NCBI GenBank assembly: GCA_026400835.1
Contig: JAPLOA010000077.1
Location: 62,001 to 126,000 of the forward strand
Length of the DNA: 64,000 nt
Direction: 5' to 3'
From: Planctomycetales bacterium
Lineage (GTDB): Bacteria > Planctomycetota > Planctomycetia > Planctomycetales > Planctomycetaceae
The number at the start of each line of letters is the position of its first letter. The stretch's first letter is position 1. The position numbers were made by a program, and so were the translations under genes. The notes under the pieces are model-generated. The model was given only the letters and a program-made list of their open reading frames with translations. It was not told the origin of the DNA and searched no databases. Below are positions 38,074 to 45,771 of this stretch, in pieces.

Positions 38074-40431
38074 TCAGCGACTTGTAAACTCGACCCCGAC
38101 GACTGCATAACGATATTGGGCCTCGGAAGAAATTTCACGGCCGCCTCCTTCGGGAAGTGCCACACCAAATTCATCAGCGCCGACGCGGCCAAATGTTTCC
38201 GACACTACGATTGCTGCGCTCTTTAAATTGTCGGAACCTGGTTTCAGTTCAGTAAGCATGGCATTCAAAGCTCGATTTTTGGCATCGTATTCGAAAGAGA
38301 TGCGATAGGTTTGTTTTGCAGTGAGCCCCTCCGGGAGCTCGACTGGAGTCTTCGATGGCCTGCCGTTTGCGTGGCATACGAGAGCGATTTCATCCTGGCC
38401 TTCGATTTGTAGCGAAATCGAATGATCATTGATCGACCGTTCACTGTGAAACAGACCCAGAACCATTGGATTCGTTTCATTTGTTCCAAATTGATCGATT
38501 CGAAAGTCGATGATAGCCCGAAAGTCACCTTGCGTTGCGTCCCGACTTAGCGGGCGTACAAATCGCCTTCGCTGGCCACTCATACGGGGTGAGTTCTCTC
38601 CCAAAACGTGAAGTTCCGCAGCACTCTTGTCCCAGCGATACGGAATCGAATCGACACTCATGACAGCGGCTTCATGGTCAGGATCTGCCTTGCGTCCGAT
38701 GGCCAGCATATCAAAATCAAAGTGCCACCCGCGCTGCATCGGATCTGTTGTGAAGGTTTCTGCAAAGCTGGCTGTGGTGTCGCTTTTGGTATTGAATGTT
38801 TGATTGTTGAGCGACGCCAGGAACGGATTCAATTCCGTCAGGTTTGGCTGTCCATACTTCGTATGTTCCGACCAAACCCAGACATACTCGTCTGTATAGG
38901 CCAGAGCTAAAGAGAGATTGGACCAAAGCGAGGCCTTGCCCCCACTCGGCCAACCATCAGGCAGGTTCCATGGATGATCCTCGACCCACGCAGCCATCCC
39001 GACCTCGACAAAGCTGTCGTACTTCTCCGGGTCGTCACTTAGAGATCGCCATCCAAGAATGTCTGATCGTGCCGAAGCGTATCGATTGCGGTCGCCCGGA
39101 AATCCATTTTCAGTCGCATAGGTATGAGTCGTACCTTTTGCATGACCAAAATAAAACGTGTTTTCGTGACCGTGAACAATCCTTGCTGGCGACTCGATCC
39201 CGGCAAGAACTCCATCAAGGAATGGAATGACACCTGTGAGCGGACCGTAGCCATTGGAATCGGGCGACCATGCAAACGTCGTGATAATGATCACTTCGGG
39301 AAACTCGGATTGAATTGCCTTAATCCATTGTGAGCCCCTGTGTTGCAGCACTTCCGGCGTATCCTTACCCAACGGGAAATGAAGCCCCTGTGGCTTGTCA
39401 GGATCAAACTCTGGCATTCCGGATTCAGTTCGCCAGCGATAATAACCATACTGCTCCGTATCGAGCCAAATCCCTTTCAGCCTGCCTGCACGGCAAATAC
39501 GGCCGACCAGCTTCGCGTTATGCTCGATAATGGCCCAGTCGTCATCATCTGTGAGATCCGGAGTTTTTAAGCCACGCGCTCCATCGACCATTCCACAGAT
39601 CAGAAAATTGTCGGTAAGACTGCCACGCCGCATCGACTTCAAGTCGGCCAGCGTTTGTTCAACAGCTTTGTCTGGAATGCGTATTGAGTTCCACAGCAGC
39701 TCATTCAGAAAGGCAGGTCGCCACGGCATCCCCATTTTGGTCAGCCCCAGACTTTCCACCCATTCGGACGATAGAGATGCCGGGATGACGATCCCGTCGA
39801 ACGGGTATGAGTCAACGAATTCGGGATGCCTCGCAATAAACCCCGGAGTTATGGCCGTCTCTTCGCCGTAGACTGTATAGAGACCGCCACCAATCATCTT
39901 TTTATGTCGCAATTCTCGAGGAGCCGCCCATTTCTCCGGAGGTAACTCAATGTGCGAATCGACTCGTATCCATGCCAGCGTTACTTTGCCGGCCGTACTG
40001 CCCGGATCAAAACGCAGACGCGTCCCCGGCCCCGATGATGGAAACGTGATTTGGTACTCATGCCACATGTCATCGTTGATGACTTCGAAACTGCGACTAT
40101 TTGTTTCCGTGAATGACCGGCCAAAATAAATCTGGCCTGTCTTGCTGCTGGTCGATCTCATCCGCATTGAGACAGTGACGAACTGGCCGGTCGGACAGTC
40201 CACCCCGGGACTTGTCAGGAATGGATCGGGAGCCTCAACCTTCATGATCAAACCGTCCCCGGAGTGTCGAGCATCAACTACGAGAGAATTTGCCTTCCAT
40301 CCCTGCATGTCATGTGAAAACTCCCAGAATGCAACATTTTCAGCACGAACGGCTCTCTCAGGCCCGCCACAGACGACGATAGCGATCGTGCAATAAAAAA
40401 GAAGGCGGGCGGAACAAGTGGCGATTTGCAT
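38074..40431 (-). CDS. Large secreted protein, possible TIM-barrel glycosidase-like
   Basis: A 785-residue exported protein (signal peptide LLFYCTIAIVVCGGPERAVRA). Residues ~30-165 look like a carbohydrate-binding/jelly-roll sandwich (VAFWEFSHDMQGWKANSLVV ... VTLAWIRVDSH). A central region with alternating strands and helices and acidic strand ends (LKGIWLDTEQYGYYRW, VIIITTFAWSPDSN) resembles a glycoside-hydrolase barrel, and a C-terminal ~180-residue beta domain follows. No family was recognised with certainty. Lying beside sulfatases and the DUF1501/PSD1 pair, it fits a role in sulfated or complex polysaccharide use, which is inference. Confidence 0.75.
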   Translation of the reverse strand: MQIATCSARLLFYCTIAIVVCGGPERAVRAENVAFWEFSHDMQGWKANSLVVDARHSGDGLIMKVEAPDPFLTSPGVDCPTGQFVTVSMRMRSTSSKTGQIYFGRSFTETNSRSFEVINDDMWHEYQITFPSSGPGTRLRFDPGSTAGKVTLAWIRVDSHIELPPEKWAAPRELRHKKMIGGGLYTVYGEETAITPGFIARHPEFVDSYPFDGIVIPASLSSEWVESLGLTKMGMPWRPAFLNELLWNSIRIPDKAVEQTLADLKSMRRGSLTDNFLICGMVDGARGLKTPDLTDDDDWAIIEHNAKLVGRICRAGRLKGIWLDTEQYGYYRWRTESGMPEFDPDKPQGLHFPLGKDTPEVLQHRGSQWIKAIQSEFPEVIIITTFAWSPDSNGYGPLTGVIPFLDGVLAGIESPARIVHGHENTFYFGHAKGTTHTYATENGFPGDRNRYASARSDILGWRSLSDDPEKYDSFVEVGMAAWVEDHPWNLPDGWPSGGKASLWSNLSLALAYTDEYVWVWSEHTKYGQPNLTELNPFLASLNNQTFNTKSDTTASFAETFTTDPMQRGWHFDFDMLAIGRKADPDHEAAVMSVDSIPYRWDKSAAELHVLGENSPRMSGQRRRFVRPLSRDATQGDFRAIIDFRIDQFGTNETNPMVLGLFHSERSINDHSISLQIEGQDEIALVCHANGRPSKTPVELPEGLTAKQTYRISFEYDAKNRALNAMLTELKPGSDNLKSAAIVVSETFGRVGADEFGVALPEGGGREISSEAQYRYAVVGVEFTSR

Positions 40432-41224
40432 GATTTACTCGGCGGGCTGTCTCTTAGGGGGAATCGCTCAGGGTTGAGCTGATCAGAAAACGCGTCACTG
40501 AAGCGTAACAGTTCTGCAGTTTTGCGGCATCGCCTCAAGATCTCTATCAGCAAAACCCATCAATACGTAACCGGAAACAGAAGTGCCGTTACAAATGGAT
40601 TCATGTTGACGTACTTCCGTATCCTCGAACAGGTACGTAGCTGGGGCTGCATCACTCTGGTGGAGTAATCACGAGGTTAGCGACACCGCATCGCTACCCA
40701 GCCATCGATGCAAACCATCAAATACTTTCTCCGCGCCATCGGAATGAATTGAGGCAAAGTCGACGACATGCGAAAGCAGCCGCGGCAGAGGATAAGTTCC
40801 CGTATGTAAGCGACACTACAATCGTTGGGTTCTTTCGGGAGTTGAAAAGGAGTCGTTTGAGAGTTTCCACCGTGGCAACACGACGCTCCAGGCCGCTTTG
40901 GTGAAATCGACGCAACTTTTCGGTCAGCCGCCCGCTGCTCCGATCGCATCGGCCGACGCAATGAATGGTTGTTATTGTTCAGCGTCGATGATTGTGAATG
41001 AGTATGAGTGGAGGCTGCGTACGAAGGCGTCAGTTGGCAAGTGTCTTTCTATTATCTCGGAAGCGAGCGCTCAGCAGCGAATGCGAACGGGTGGTCTCAA
41101 TGAAGTGACGTGGTCCTCGTGCATGATACTTGCCAGGACGCTTCGAAGGAACCATCATGCCGCGAGTGCTCTCTGCATGCAACAGGCCGGCATGGCTCTG
41201 ATTTGATCACGAGCGTATGTGACG
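40432..41224. other. Gene-poor stretch left of the IS3 element
   Basis: Nearly 800 nt with only short overlapping open frames in several phases, none with a ribosome binding site or recognisable motif. An open frame at 40898-41206 (+) shows no family resemblance. This may be decayed sequence. I found no trace here of the missing N-terminal part of the Fis-domain remnant on the other side of the element. Confidence 0.4.
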
Positions 41225-41274
41225 TGCCCCCAATTTCTGTCCATGTGTTATGCGAGTAATGGTTAGGGAAGTAG

Positions 41275-42150
41275 TCAGGAGTCGCTGTGCTGCTGGAGGG
41301 CAGGCGCAGCCGGACCGGAAGCAGCACAGCGACGCACGAATTCCGATGGGGCCAGACCGCCCAGAGAACTGTGCGGGCGATAGTCGTTGTAATCTTCTCG
41401 CCATGCAGCGCCGCACGCTCGGGCATGACTGAGGTTCTCAAACTCCGTTACCCTTGGCAACTCGTCACGGAACCGGCTGGGGAAGCTTTCCGCGAAGCCA
41501 TTCTCCCACGGACTACCGGGCTCAACGTAAAGCGTTCCCACATCGAGTTTCAACACCCACGTTGGAAGCGACTTCGAGATGAACTCGGGGCCGTTGTCGC
41601 TCCGAATCTGCTTCGGGGCTCCATACATCACAAACAACTCCGACATCCGATTGATGAGGTCCTCTGAGCGAATACTCTGCGAGACATCCAGGCAGATGCA
41701 ACGGCGTGTGTACTCATCGACGATCGACAGCCATTTCAAAGACTGACCATGAACCGTTCGATCAAAGATGAAATCCCAACACCAGACGTCGTTCGGCCCG
41801 GCGGCACGACGAACGTGACATGCATGGCTGCTGTTGCCAAAAGCCCGCTTTTTCCTGATTCTTTTCGGCAACCTCAGCCCTTCGCTTAACCACTGACGAG
41901 ACACCCGTTTCACATTCACACGGTAGCCTTCTCGCTGAAGTAAAACCGCGATCCGGCGATAACCGAATCGAGGACGCTGACGGGCCAGCTCCAGCATCCG
42001 ACTTCGAATCGATAACTCATCAGCTCGAATCTTTCGCTTGTAACGAAGCGTGCTTCGCCTGAACTCCAGCGCCTGACACGCCCGACGTTCGGAAACAGAA
42101 AAAGATTGCTGAACTCGGGCAACTGTTTCTCGCTTCTCCGTCGGGCTCAA
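41275..42150 (-). CDS. IS3-family transposase OrfB
   Basis: A 291-residue integrase-core transposase. An N-terminal HTH_21-type segment (MLELARQRPRFGYRRIAVLL) is followed by the rve core with catalytic residues: Asp in NDVWCWDFIFD, Asp in IRSDNGPEF, and Glu in SPWENGFAESF. TTG start at 42150 overlaps the orfA stop (TTGA), so it is made by re-initiation or as an OrfAB frameshift fusion. The frame appears complete and ends inside the left inverted-repeat region. Presumed active. Confidence 0.93.
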   Translation of the reverse strand: MSPTEKRETVARVQQSFSVSERRACQALEFRRSTLRYKRKIRADELSIRSRMLELARQRPRFGYRRIAVLLQREGYRVNVKRVSRQWLSEGLRLPKRIRKKRAFGNSSHACHVRRAAGPNDVWCWDFIFDRTVHGQSLKWLSIVDEYTRRCICLDVSQSIRSEDLINRMSELFVMYGAPKQIRSDNGPEFISKSLPTWVLKLDVGTLYVEPGSPWENGFAESFPSRFRDELPRVTEFENLSHARACGAAWREDYNDYRPHSSLGGLAPSEFVRRCAASGPAAPALQQHSDS

Positions 42151-42431
42151 CCGTTTCCCCGAAGCGTCTCTTTCAGGATCGCTTTATCAAGCTCCGCCTC
42201 TGCAAGCAGACGCTTCAGGCGAGCATTCTCGATGTCCAGCTCCCTGAGTTTTTTGGCCTCTTCGCTCTTCATGCCACCAAACTGATTTCGCCAGCGGTGA
42301 TAGGTGGCTTCGCAGACCTCAAGGGTCTGTAACACGGCCGCCAAGTCCTTGCCCGAATTCAACATGACCTCGGCATCCCGAAGCTTCGCAACGATCTGCT
42401 CCGGGCTATGACGTTTACGCTTTTTGCTCAT
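42147..42431 (-). CDS. IS3-family transposase OrfA
   Basis: A 94-residue helix-turn-helix protein (MSKKRKRHSPEQIVAKLRDA, CEATYHRWRNQFGGMKSEEA) with a leucine-zipper tail (LRELDIENARLKRLLAEAEL). It binds the element ends and partners OrfB. The arrangement of OrfA followed by a 4-nt overlap with OrfB is typical of the family. GAGAGG lies just upstream of the ATG. Confidence 0.93.
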   Translation of the reverse strand: MSKKRKRHSPEQIVAKLRDAEVMLNSGKDLAAVLQTLEVCEATYHRWRNQFGGMKSEEAKKLRELDIENARLKRLLAEAELDKAILKETLRGNG

Positions 42432-42502
42432 GGGAAAGTCCTCTCACCTCGAACTGAGGCTCTGGAATCTCATATCACATGGACCAAATCCCGGGGAGCA
42501 AA

Positions 42503-42712
42503 CCAGATCGTCTGCTTGCTGGTTCCGAATCCATCTATGATGACTCGCAAAAACTGATGGAACGACTCGTAATTGCGCTCGTGCTGCAGTACACCAACGG
42601 GAATCAACTGCAGGCCGCATAATTGCTGGATGTTTCCAGAGCAACTCTGCGTACCAGGTGCAGACAGCATGGTATCACCATTGATAAAGTGGTGGACTTC
42701 GGTGATTCGTAG
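42503..42712 (+). pseudogene. C-terminal Fis-domain remnant of an NtrC-type regulator
   Basis: From two bases inside the right flank of the IS3 element a frame reads RLLAGSESIYDDSQKLMERL, VIALVLQYTNGNQLQAA-stop-LL, then DVSRATLRTRCRQHGITID and a final TAG at 42710-42712. This is the Fis-type helix-turn-helix that ends sigma-54 activators (compare GNRTEAARILGVDRKTLYRR in the intact regulator at 44200). One TAA replaces the usual Lys codon inside it. No receiver or AAA+ part is found on the far side of the element, so the rest of the gene has been lost. Confidence 0.78.
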
Positions 42713-42733
42713 TCAGTCGGCAGTGGCCTTCTT

Positions 42734-44203
42734 ATGAAACTTACTCTAAAGATCATACTGCTGTTTCTGGTGGTTTCCTGCGGGCTGATCGGGGTCAGTG
42801 GGTATTTGTCCGTGCAGCGAGAAATCGCGTTCTTTGAAGAGGAAATGACGGCTCGCCACGGGCGACTTGTGGCCGCCGTCGAACCAATGCTGCTGGACGC
42901 ATGGAGATCCGCGGGGCCGGGTGGACTTCTGAGGTTTGTCGCCAACATCGAAGGTGATGAGCGTCAGGTGCGAATCCGTTGGGTTTGGCTTGATGTCTCC
43001 GCCGCCGACCTGGCAAGTCCCGTCGCTTCGCAAGCGGCTTTGGCGAAAATTCCGATGGGGCAGCTATCGTCCATCGCTGTTCGTACAGCCGACGGAGCCG
43101 GACTGTACTGCTCCTATTTTCCATTTGAACTCGGCGATGGTCGACGTGGTGCCCTGGAGATGGCCGAATCCCTGGCTCGGCGCGATCAATACACACGCAA
43201 TACCATCCAGCGCACGGCTGCGTTGCTGGTCGCAATGTTGTTGGCTGCTTTGTTGCTCGTTGCGATATTCGGGCTGAGATTGATTGGTCAGCCGCTGCAG
43301 GCCTTGTTGTTGAAGACTCAACAGATTGCCGAGGGCGACCTGCGGACTCCGGTGATTGTGCCTGGCTCCGACGAACTGGCGACACTTGCCACCGCACTGA
43401 ATGAGATGAGTGAAAAGCTGGATTCGTCGCAAAAAGCGATCCTGAAAGAATCGTCTCAGCGAATTGAAGCGATGGAGCAGCTTCGGCATGGCGATCGATT
43501 GCGAACGGTCGGCCGTCTTGCGTCCGGGCTCGCTCATGAACTCGGAACTCCTCTCAATGTTGTCAGCGGCCGCGCGGGATTAATTCTTGGAGGAAAACTG
43601 TCCGGCGAAGACGTTCTTCAAAGTGCTCAGACGATCAAGTCCGAAGCAACTCGCATGACAACGATCGTGCAACAGCTGCTGAATTTTGCTCGGCGGTCTC
43701 CTCCGAATCGAGTCCCTTGTCATCTGAATACTGTGATCGATCAAACGGTCAGCCTGATGGAATCGATGGTCCGCAAAAAGGACGCGGTGGTTCAGGTTGA
43801 GCTGCAATCCACTGCGGATGTGATGGTTCAAGCGGACGCGGCTCAACTCCAGCAGGTGCTTTCGAATCTGTTGATGAATTCGATGCTTGCGAAAGATGCG
43901 CCGGTTCATATCCTGATCCGTGCCGAACAGTGTTCTGGCACACACCCGGATTCGGCAGATCGACGATCGATCAAGTGCGTCAAGGTGTCGGTGATTGATG
44001 ACGGCGATGGGATCTCGGAGGCCAACCTGCCGCATGTCTTTGAGCCGTTCTTTACGACACGTGATGTTGGCCAGGGAACCGGATTGGGGCTATCGATCGT
44101 GCATGGAATTATTGCGGAGCATGGCGGCTGGATGTCTGTGCAGAGTACGCCTGGAAAAGGAACCACGTTTGCCTTCTTACTGCCGCTGGAGGAACAGTCG
44201 TGA
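42734..44203 (+). CDS. Membrane sensor histidine kinase
   Basis: A 489-residue kinase: membrane helix at ~7-27, a ~130-residue periplasmic sensor, second helix at ~162-184, HAMP (~185-237), then HisKA with phosphorylated His268 in LASGLAHELGTPLNVVSGR, and HATPase_c with N box (QQVLSNLLMNSM), G1 (DDGDGIS), F box (FEPFFTTRDVGQGTGLGLSI). The GLAHELGTPL H-box is that of NtrB/ZraS-like kinases. Its stop overlaps the GTG of the response regulator by 4 nt. With that gene and the sigma-54 promoter of the protease it forms an apparent envelope-stress sensor. Confidence 0.94.
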   Translation: MKLTLKIILLFLVVSCGLIGVSGYLSVQREIAFFEEEMTARHGRLVAAVEPMLLDAWRSAGPGGLLRFVANIEGDERQVRIRWVWLDVSAADLASPVASQAALAKIPMGQLSSIAVRTADGAGLYCSYFPFELGDGRRGALEMAESLARRDQYTRNTIQRTAALLVAMLLAALLLVAIFGLRLIGQPLQALLLKTQQIAEGDLRTPVIVPGSDELATLATALNEMSEKLDSSQKAILKESSQRIEAMEQLRHGDRLRTVGRLASGLAHELGTPLNVVSGRAGLILGGKLSGEDVLQSAQTIKSEATRMTTIVQQLLNFARRSPPNRVPCHLNTVIDQTVSLMESMVRKKDAVVQVELQSTADVMVQADAAQLQQVLSNLLMNSMLAKDAPVHILIRAEQCSGTHPDSADRRSIKCVKVSVIDDGDGISEANLPHVFEPFFTTRDVGQGTGLGLSIVHGIIAEHGGWMSVQSTPGKGTTFAFLLPLEEQS

Positions 44204-45558
44204 GCGGTTCGGTTCTGGTTATTGATGATGAACGCAGCATGGTTGAACTGCTGCAGGCTGATCTCGCTCTGCGCGGGTTTAAAGTCATTGGTTTCACGTC
44301 GGCGGCGGAGGCTCTGGCGGCATTGCCGGCGAGCGACGTGCAGGTCGTCTTGACCGATCTCAACATGCCGGGGTTCAACGGACTCCAGTTGTGTGAACGA
44401 GTGGTGGCGAACCGGCCTGATATTCCGGTCGTGGTGATGACGGCCTTCGGCAGCATGGAAACCGCCATCGCTGCAATCCGTGCCGGGGCCTGGGATTTTG
44501 TGACGAAGCCGGTCGAAATGGAACTGCTGGCTGTCGTTTTGGATCGAGCTATCAAACATCACAATCTGCAGGAAGAAGTCCGTCGACTGAGCGATAAGAA
44601 TCCGGTCGCGGATCACTTTGAGGAACTGACTGGCTCAAGTCCGGTGATGCAGAAATTGTTTGACCAAATTCTCCGCATTGCGCCGACCTCGGCCAACGTC
44701 CTGATCATTGGTGAAAGTGGAACGGGCAAGGAACTCGTGGCGCGGGCCATCCACAAGAACAGCAGTCGCAGTGCGGGGCCATTCGTCGCCATTAACTGCG
44801 CGGCGATTCCGGAGAACCTCCTGGAGAGCGAACTGTTCGGTCATGCCAAAGGCGCCTTCACTGATGCGCGGGCCGATCGGAAAGGACTGTTTCAACAGGC
44901 GCAGGGCGGAACAATTTTGTTGGATGAAATTGGTGATTTTCCGCTGGGGCTACAGGCAAAACTCCTGCGAGCGATGGAACAACGCACCGTTCGGCCCGTT
45001 GGTGGTGACAAAGAAATTCCGTTCGACGCAAGAATCCTCACGGCCACAAATCGAGATCTGGAGGCGGCTGTCGAGGAAGGCCGGTATCGAGAAGATTTCT
45101 ATTTCCGGATTAACGTCATTCAGCTGGATCTGCCTCCCCTGCGGGCTCGAGGAACCGATGTGCTGTTGATCGCTCGCCGGCTGTTGGATTTGTTTGCTCG
45201 CGAGATGAACAAACGCGTGACGGATTTTTTGCCATCTGTGGCCGAGCGGCTGCTGAACTATGACTGGCCCGGGAATGTTCGTGAGCTGCGAAACGTCATG
45301 GAACGTGCCGTCGCTTTGACGGAGTTTGAAAAGTTGATCGTGGATGATTTGCCCGAGCGAATCCGCAACTACCGCCAATCGACGTTTCGCATCGACACGT
45401 CCAATCCTGCCGAACTACAAACCCTGGAAGCCGTTGAACAGCAATACATCCGACGAGTCATGGAGAGTGTGCAGGGGAATCGCACCGAAGCCGCCAGGAT
45501 CCTCGGCGTTGATCGCAAAACACTTTATCGTCGCCTGAAGCAGGATGAGAATAGTTGA
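44200..45558 (+). CDS. NtrC-family sigma-54-dependent response regulator
   Basis: A 452-residue activator: receiver domain with phospho-acceptor Asp53 (VLTDLNMPG) and KP at 103-104; AAA+ domain with Walker A GESGTGKE (171-178), sigma-54 contact loop GAFTDA (218-223; usual form GAFTGA), Walker B GGTILLDEIGDF, and R-finger region; and a Fis-type HTH at the C-terminus (GNRTEAARILGVDRKTLYRR). It starts with GTG overlapping the kinase stop. The tandem palindromes right after its stop codon are its probable binding sites, and the protease gene its probable target. Confidence 0.95.
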   Translation: MSGSVLVIDDERSMVELLQADLALRGFKVIGFTSAAEALAALPASDVQVVLTDLNMPGFNGLQLCERVVANRPDIPVVVMTAFGSMETAIAAIRAGAWDFVTKPVEMELLAVVLDRAIKHHNLQEEVRRLSDKNPVADHFEELTGSSPVMQKLFDQILRIAPTSANVLIIGESGTGKELVARAIHKNSSRSAGPFVAINCAAIPENLLESELFGHAKGAFTDARADRKGLFQQAQGGTILLDEIGDFPLGLQAKLLRAMEQRTVRPVGGDKEIPFDARILTATNRDLEAAVEEGRYREDFYFRINVIQLDLPPLRARGTDVLLIARRLLDLFAREMNKRVTDFLPSVAERLLNYDWPGNVRELRNVMERAVALTEFEKLIVDDLPERIRNYRQSTFRIDTSNPAELQTLEAVEQQYIRRVMESVQGNRTEAARILGVDRKTLYRRLKQDENS

Positions 45559-45592
45559 TGGGGCAGAACGCCCCGTGGGGCAATTTGCCCCG
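45559..45592. promoter_or_regulatory. Two tandem 17-bp palindromes, probable activator sites (UAS)
   Basis: TGGGGCAGAACGCCCCG (45559-45575) and TGGGGCAATTTGCCCCG (45576-45592) follow each other without a gap. Both have the form TGGGGCA-n-GCCCCG; the second contains a 15-bp perfect palindrome. Centres are 17 bp apart. They begin one base after the regulator's stop codon and end 64 bp before the -24 element of the sigma-54 promoter, a normal distance for enhancer sites. Reading them as hairpin terminators is possible but weaker, since no uninterrupted T-run follows. Confidence 0.75.
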
Positions 45593-45655
45593 CGAGTTTT
45601 CGTCGCAAACACGAAAAAAATCAGCGATAAAGCTCACGAATCGATCTTACCAACG

Positions 45656-45671
45656 CGGCACACCACTTGCT
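45656..45671 (+). promoter_or_regulatory. Sigma-54 (-24/-12) promoter of the protease gene
   Basis: CGGCACACCACTTGCT matches the consensus TGGCACR-N4-TTGCW at every conserved position except the first T. The invariant GG and GC are separated by exactly 10 bp. It lies about 100 nt upstream of ATG 45772, so transcription would begin near 45682. With the upstream palindromes and the adjacent NtrC-type regulator the assignment is well supported. Confidence 0.82.
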
Positions 45672-45771
45672 TTTCTGGTCACCGTGTTCAGCATCAGACA
45701 GGAAACGATTTCGCTCGGCAGTTGCAGTGCGGTTTGTTGTCTGAGCTTTCCGCTGAACAGGGAGAGTCAGC

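Larger units (their letters stand above)
41225..42500 (-). mobile_element. IS3-family insertion sequence (IS407-like), intact genes
   Basis: The element carries orfA and orfB on the minus strand. Ends are inferred from imperfect inverted repeats: TGCCCCC...GTCCATGTGTTATG from 41225 rightward and, read inward from 42500, TGCTCCCC...GTCCATGTGATATG. The last 13-14 bp of each match with one mismatch. The length (about 1.28 kb) and two-gene layout fit IS3/IS407. No target-site duplication is evident: the flanking bases GACG and AACC differ, suggesting a rearrangement after insertion or slightly misplaced ends. Confidence 0.8.

Noticed and set aside
40677-41206. Several open frames of 60-100 codons left of the IS3 element
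   Set aside because: Mutually overlapping, no start signals, no recognisable motifs.
41221-42504. Target-site duplication of the IS3 element
   Set aside because: GACG on the left and AACC on the right do not match, nor do 3- or 5-bp alternatives at shifted ends.
45559-45592. Reading the tandem palindromes as a terminator of the kinase/regulator operon
   Set aside because: They are two equal units of operator-like form and the following sequence GCGAGTTTT is a weak T-run; position relative to the sigma-54 promoter fits enhancer sites better. Not excluded.
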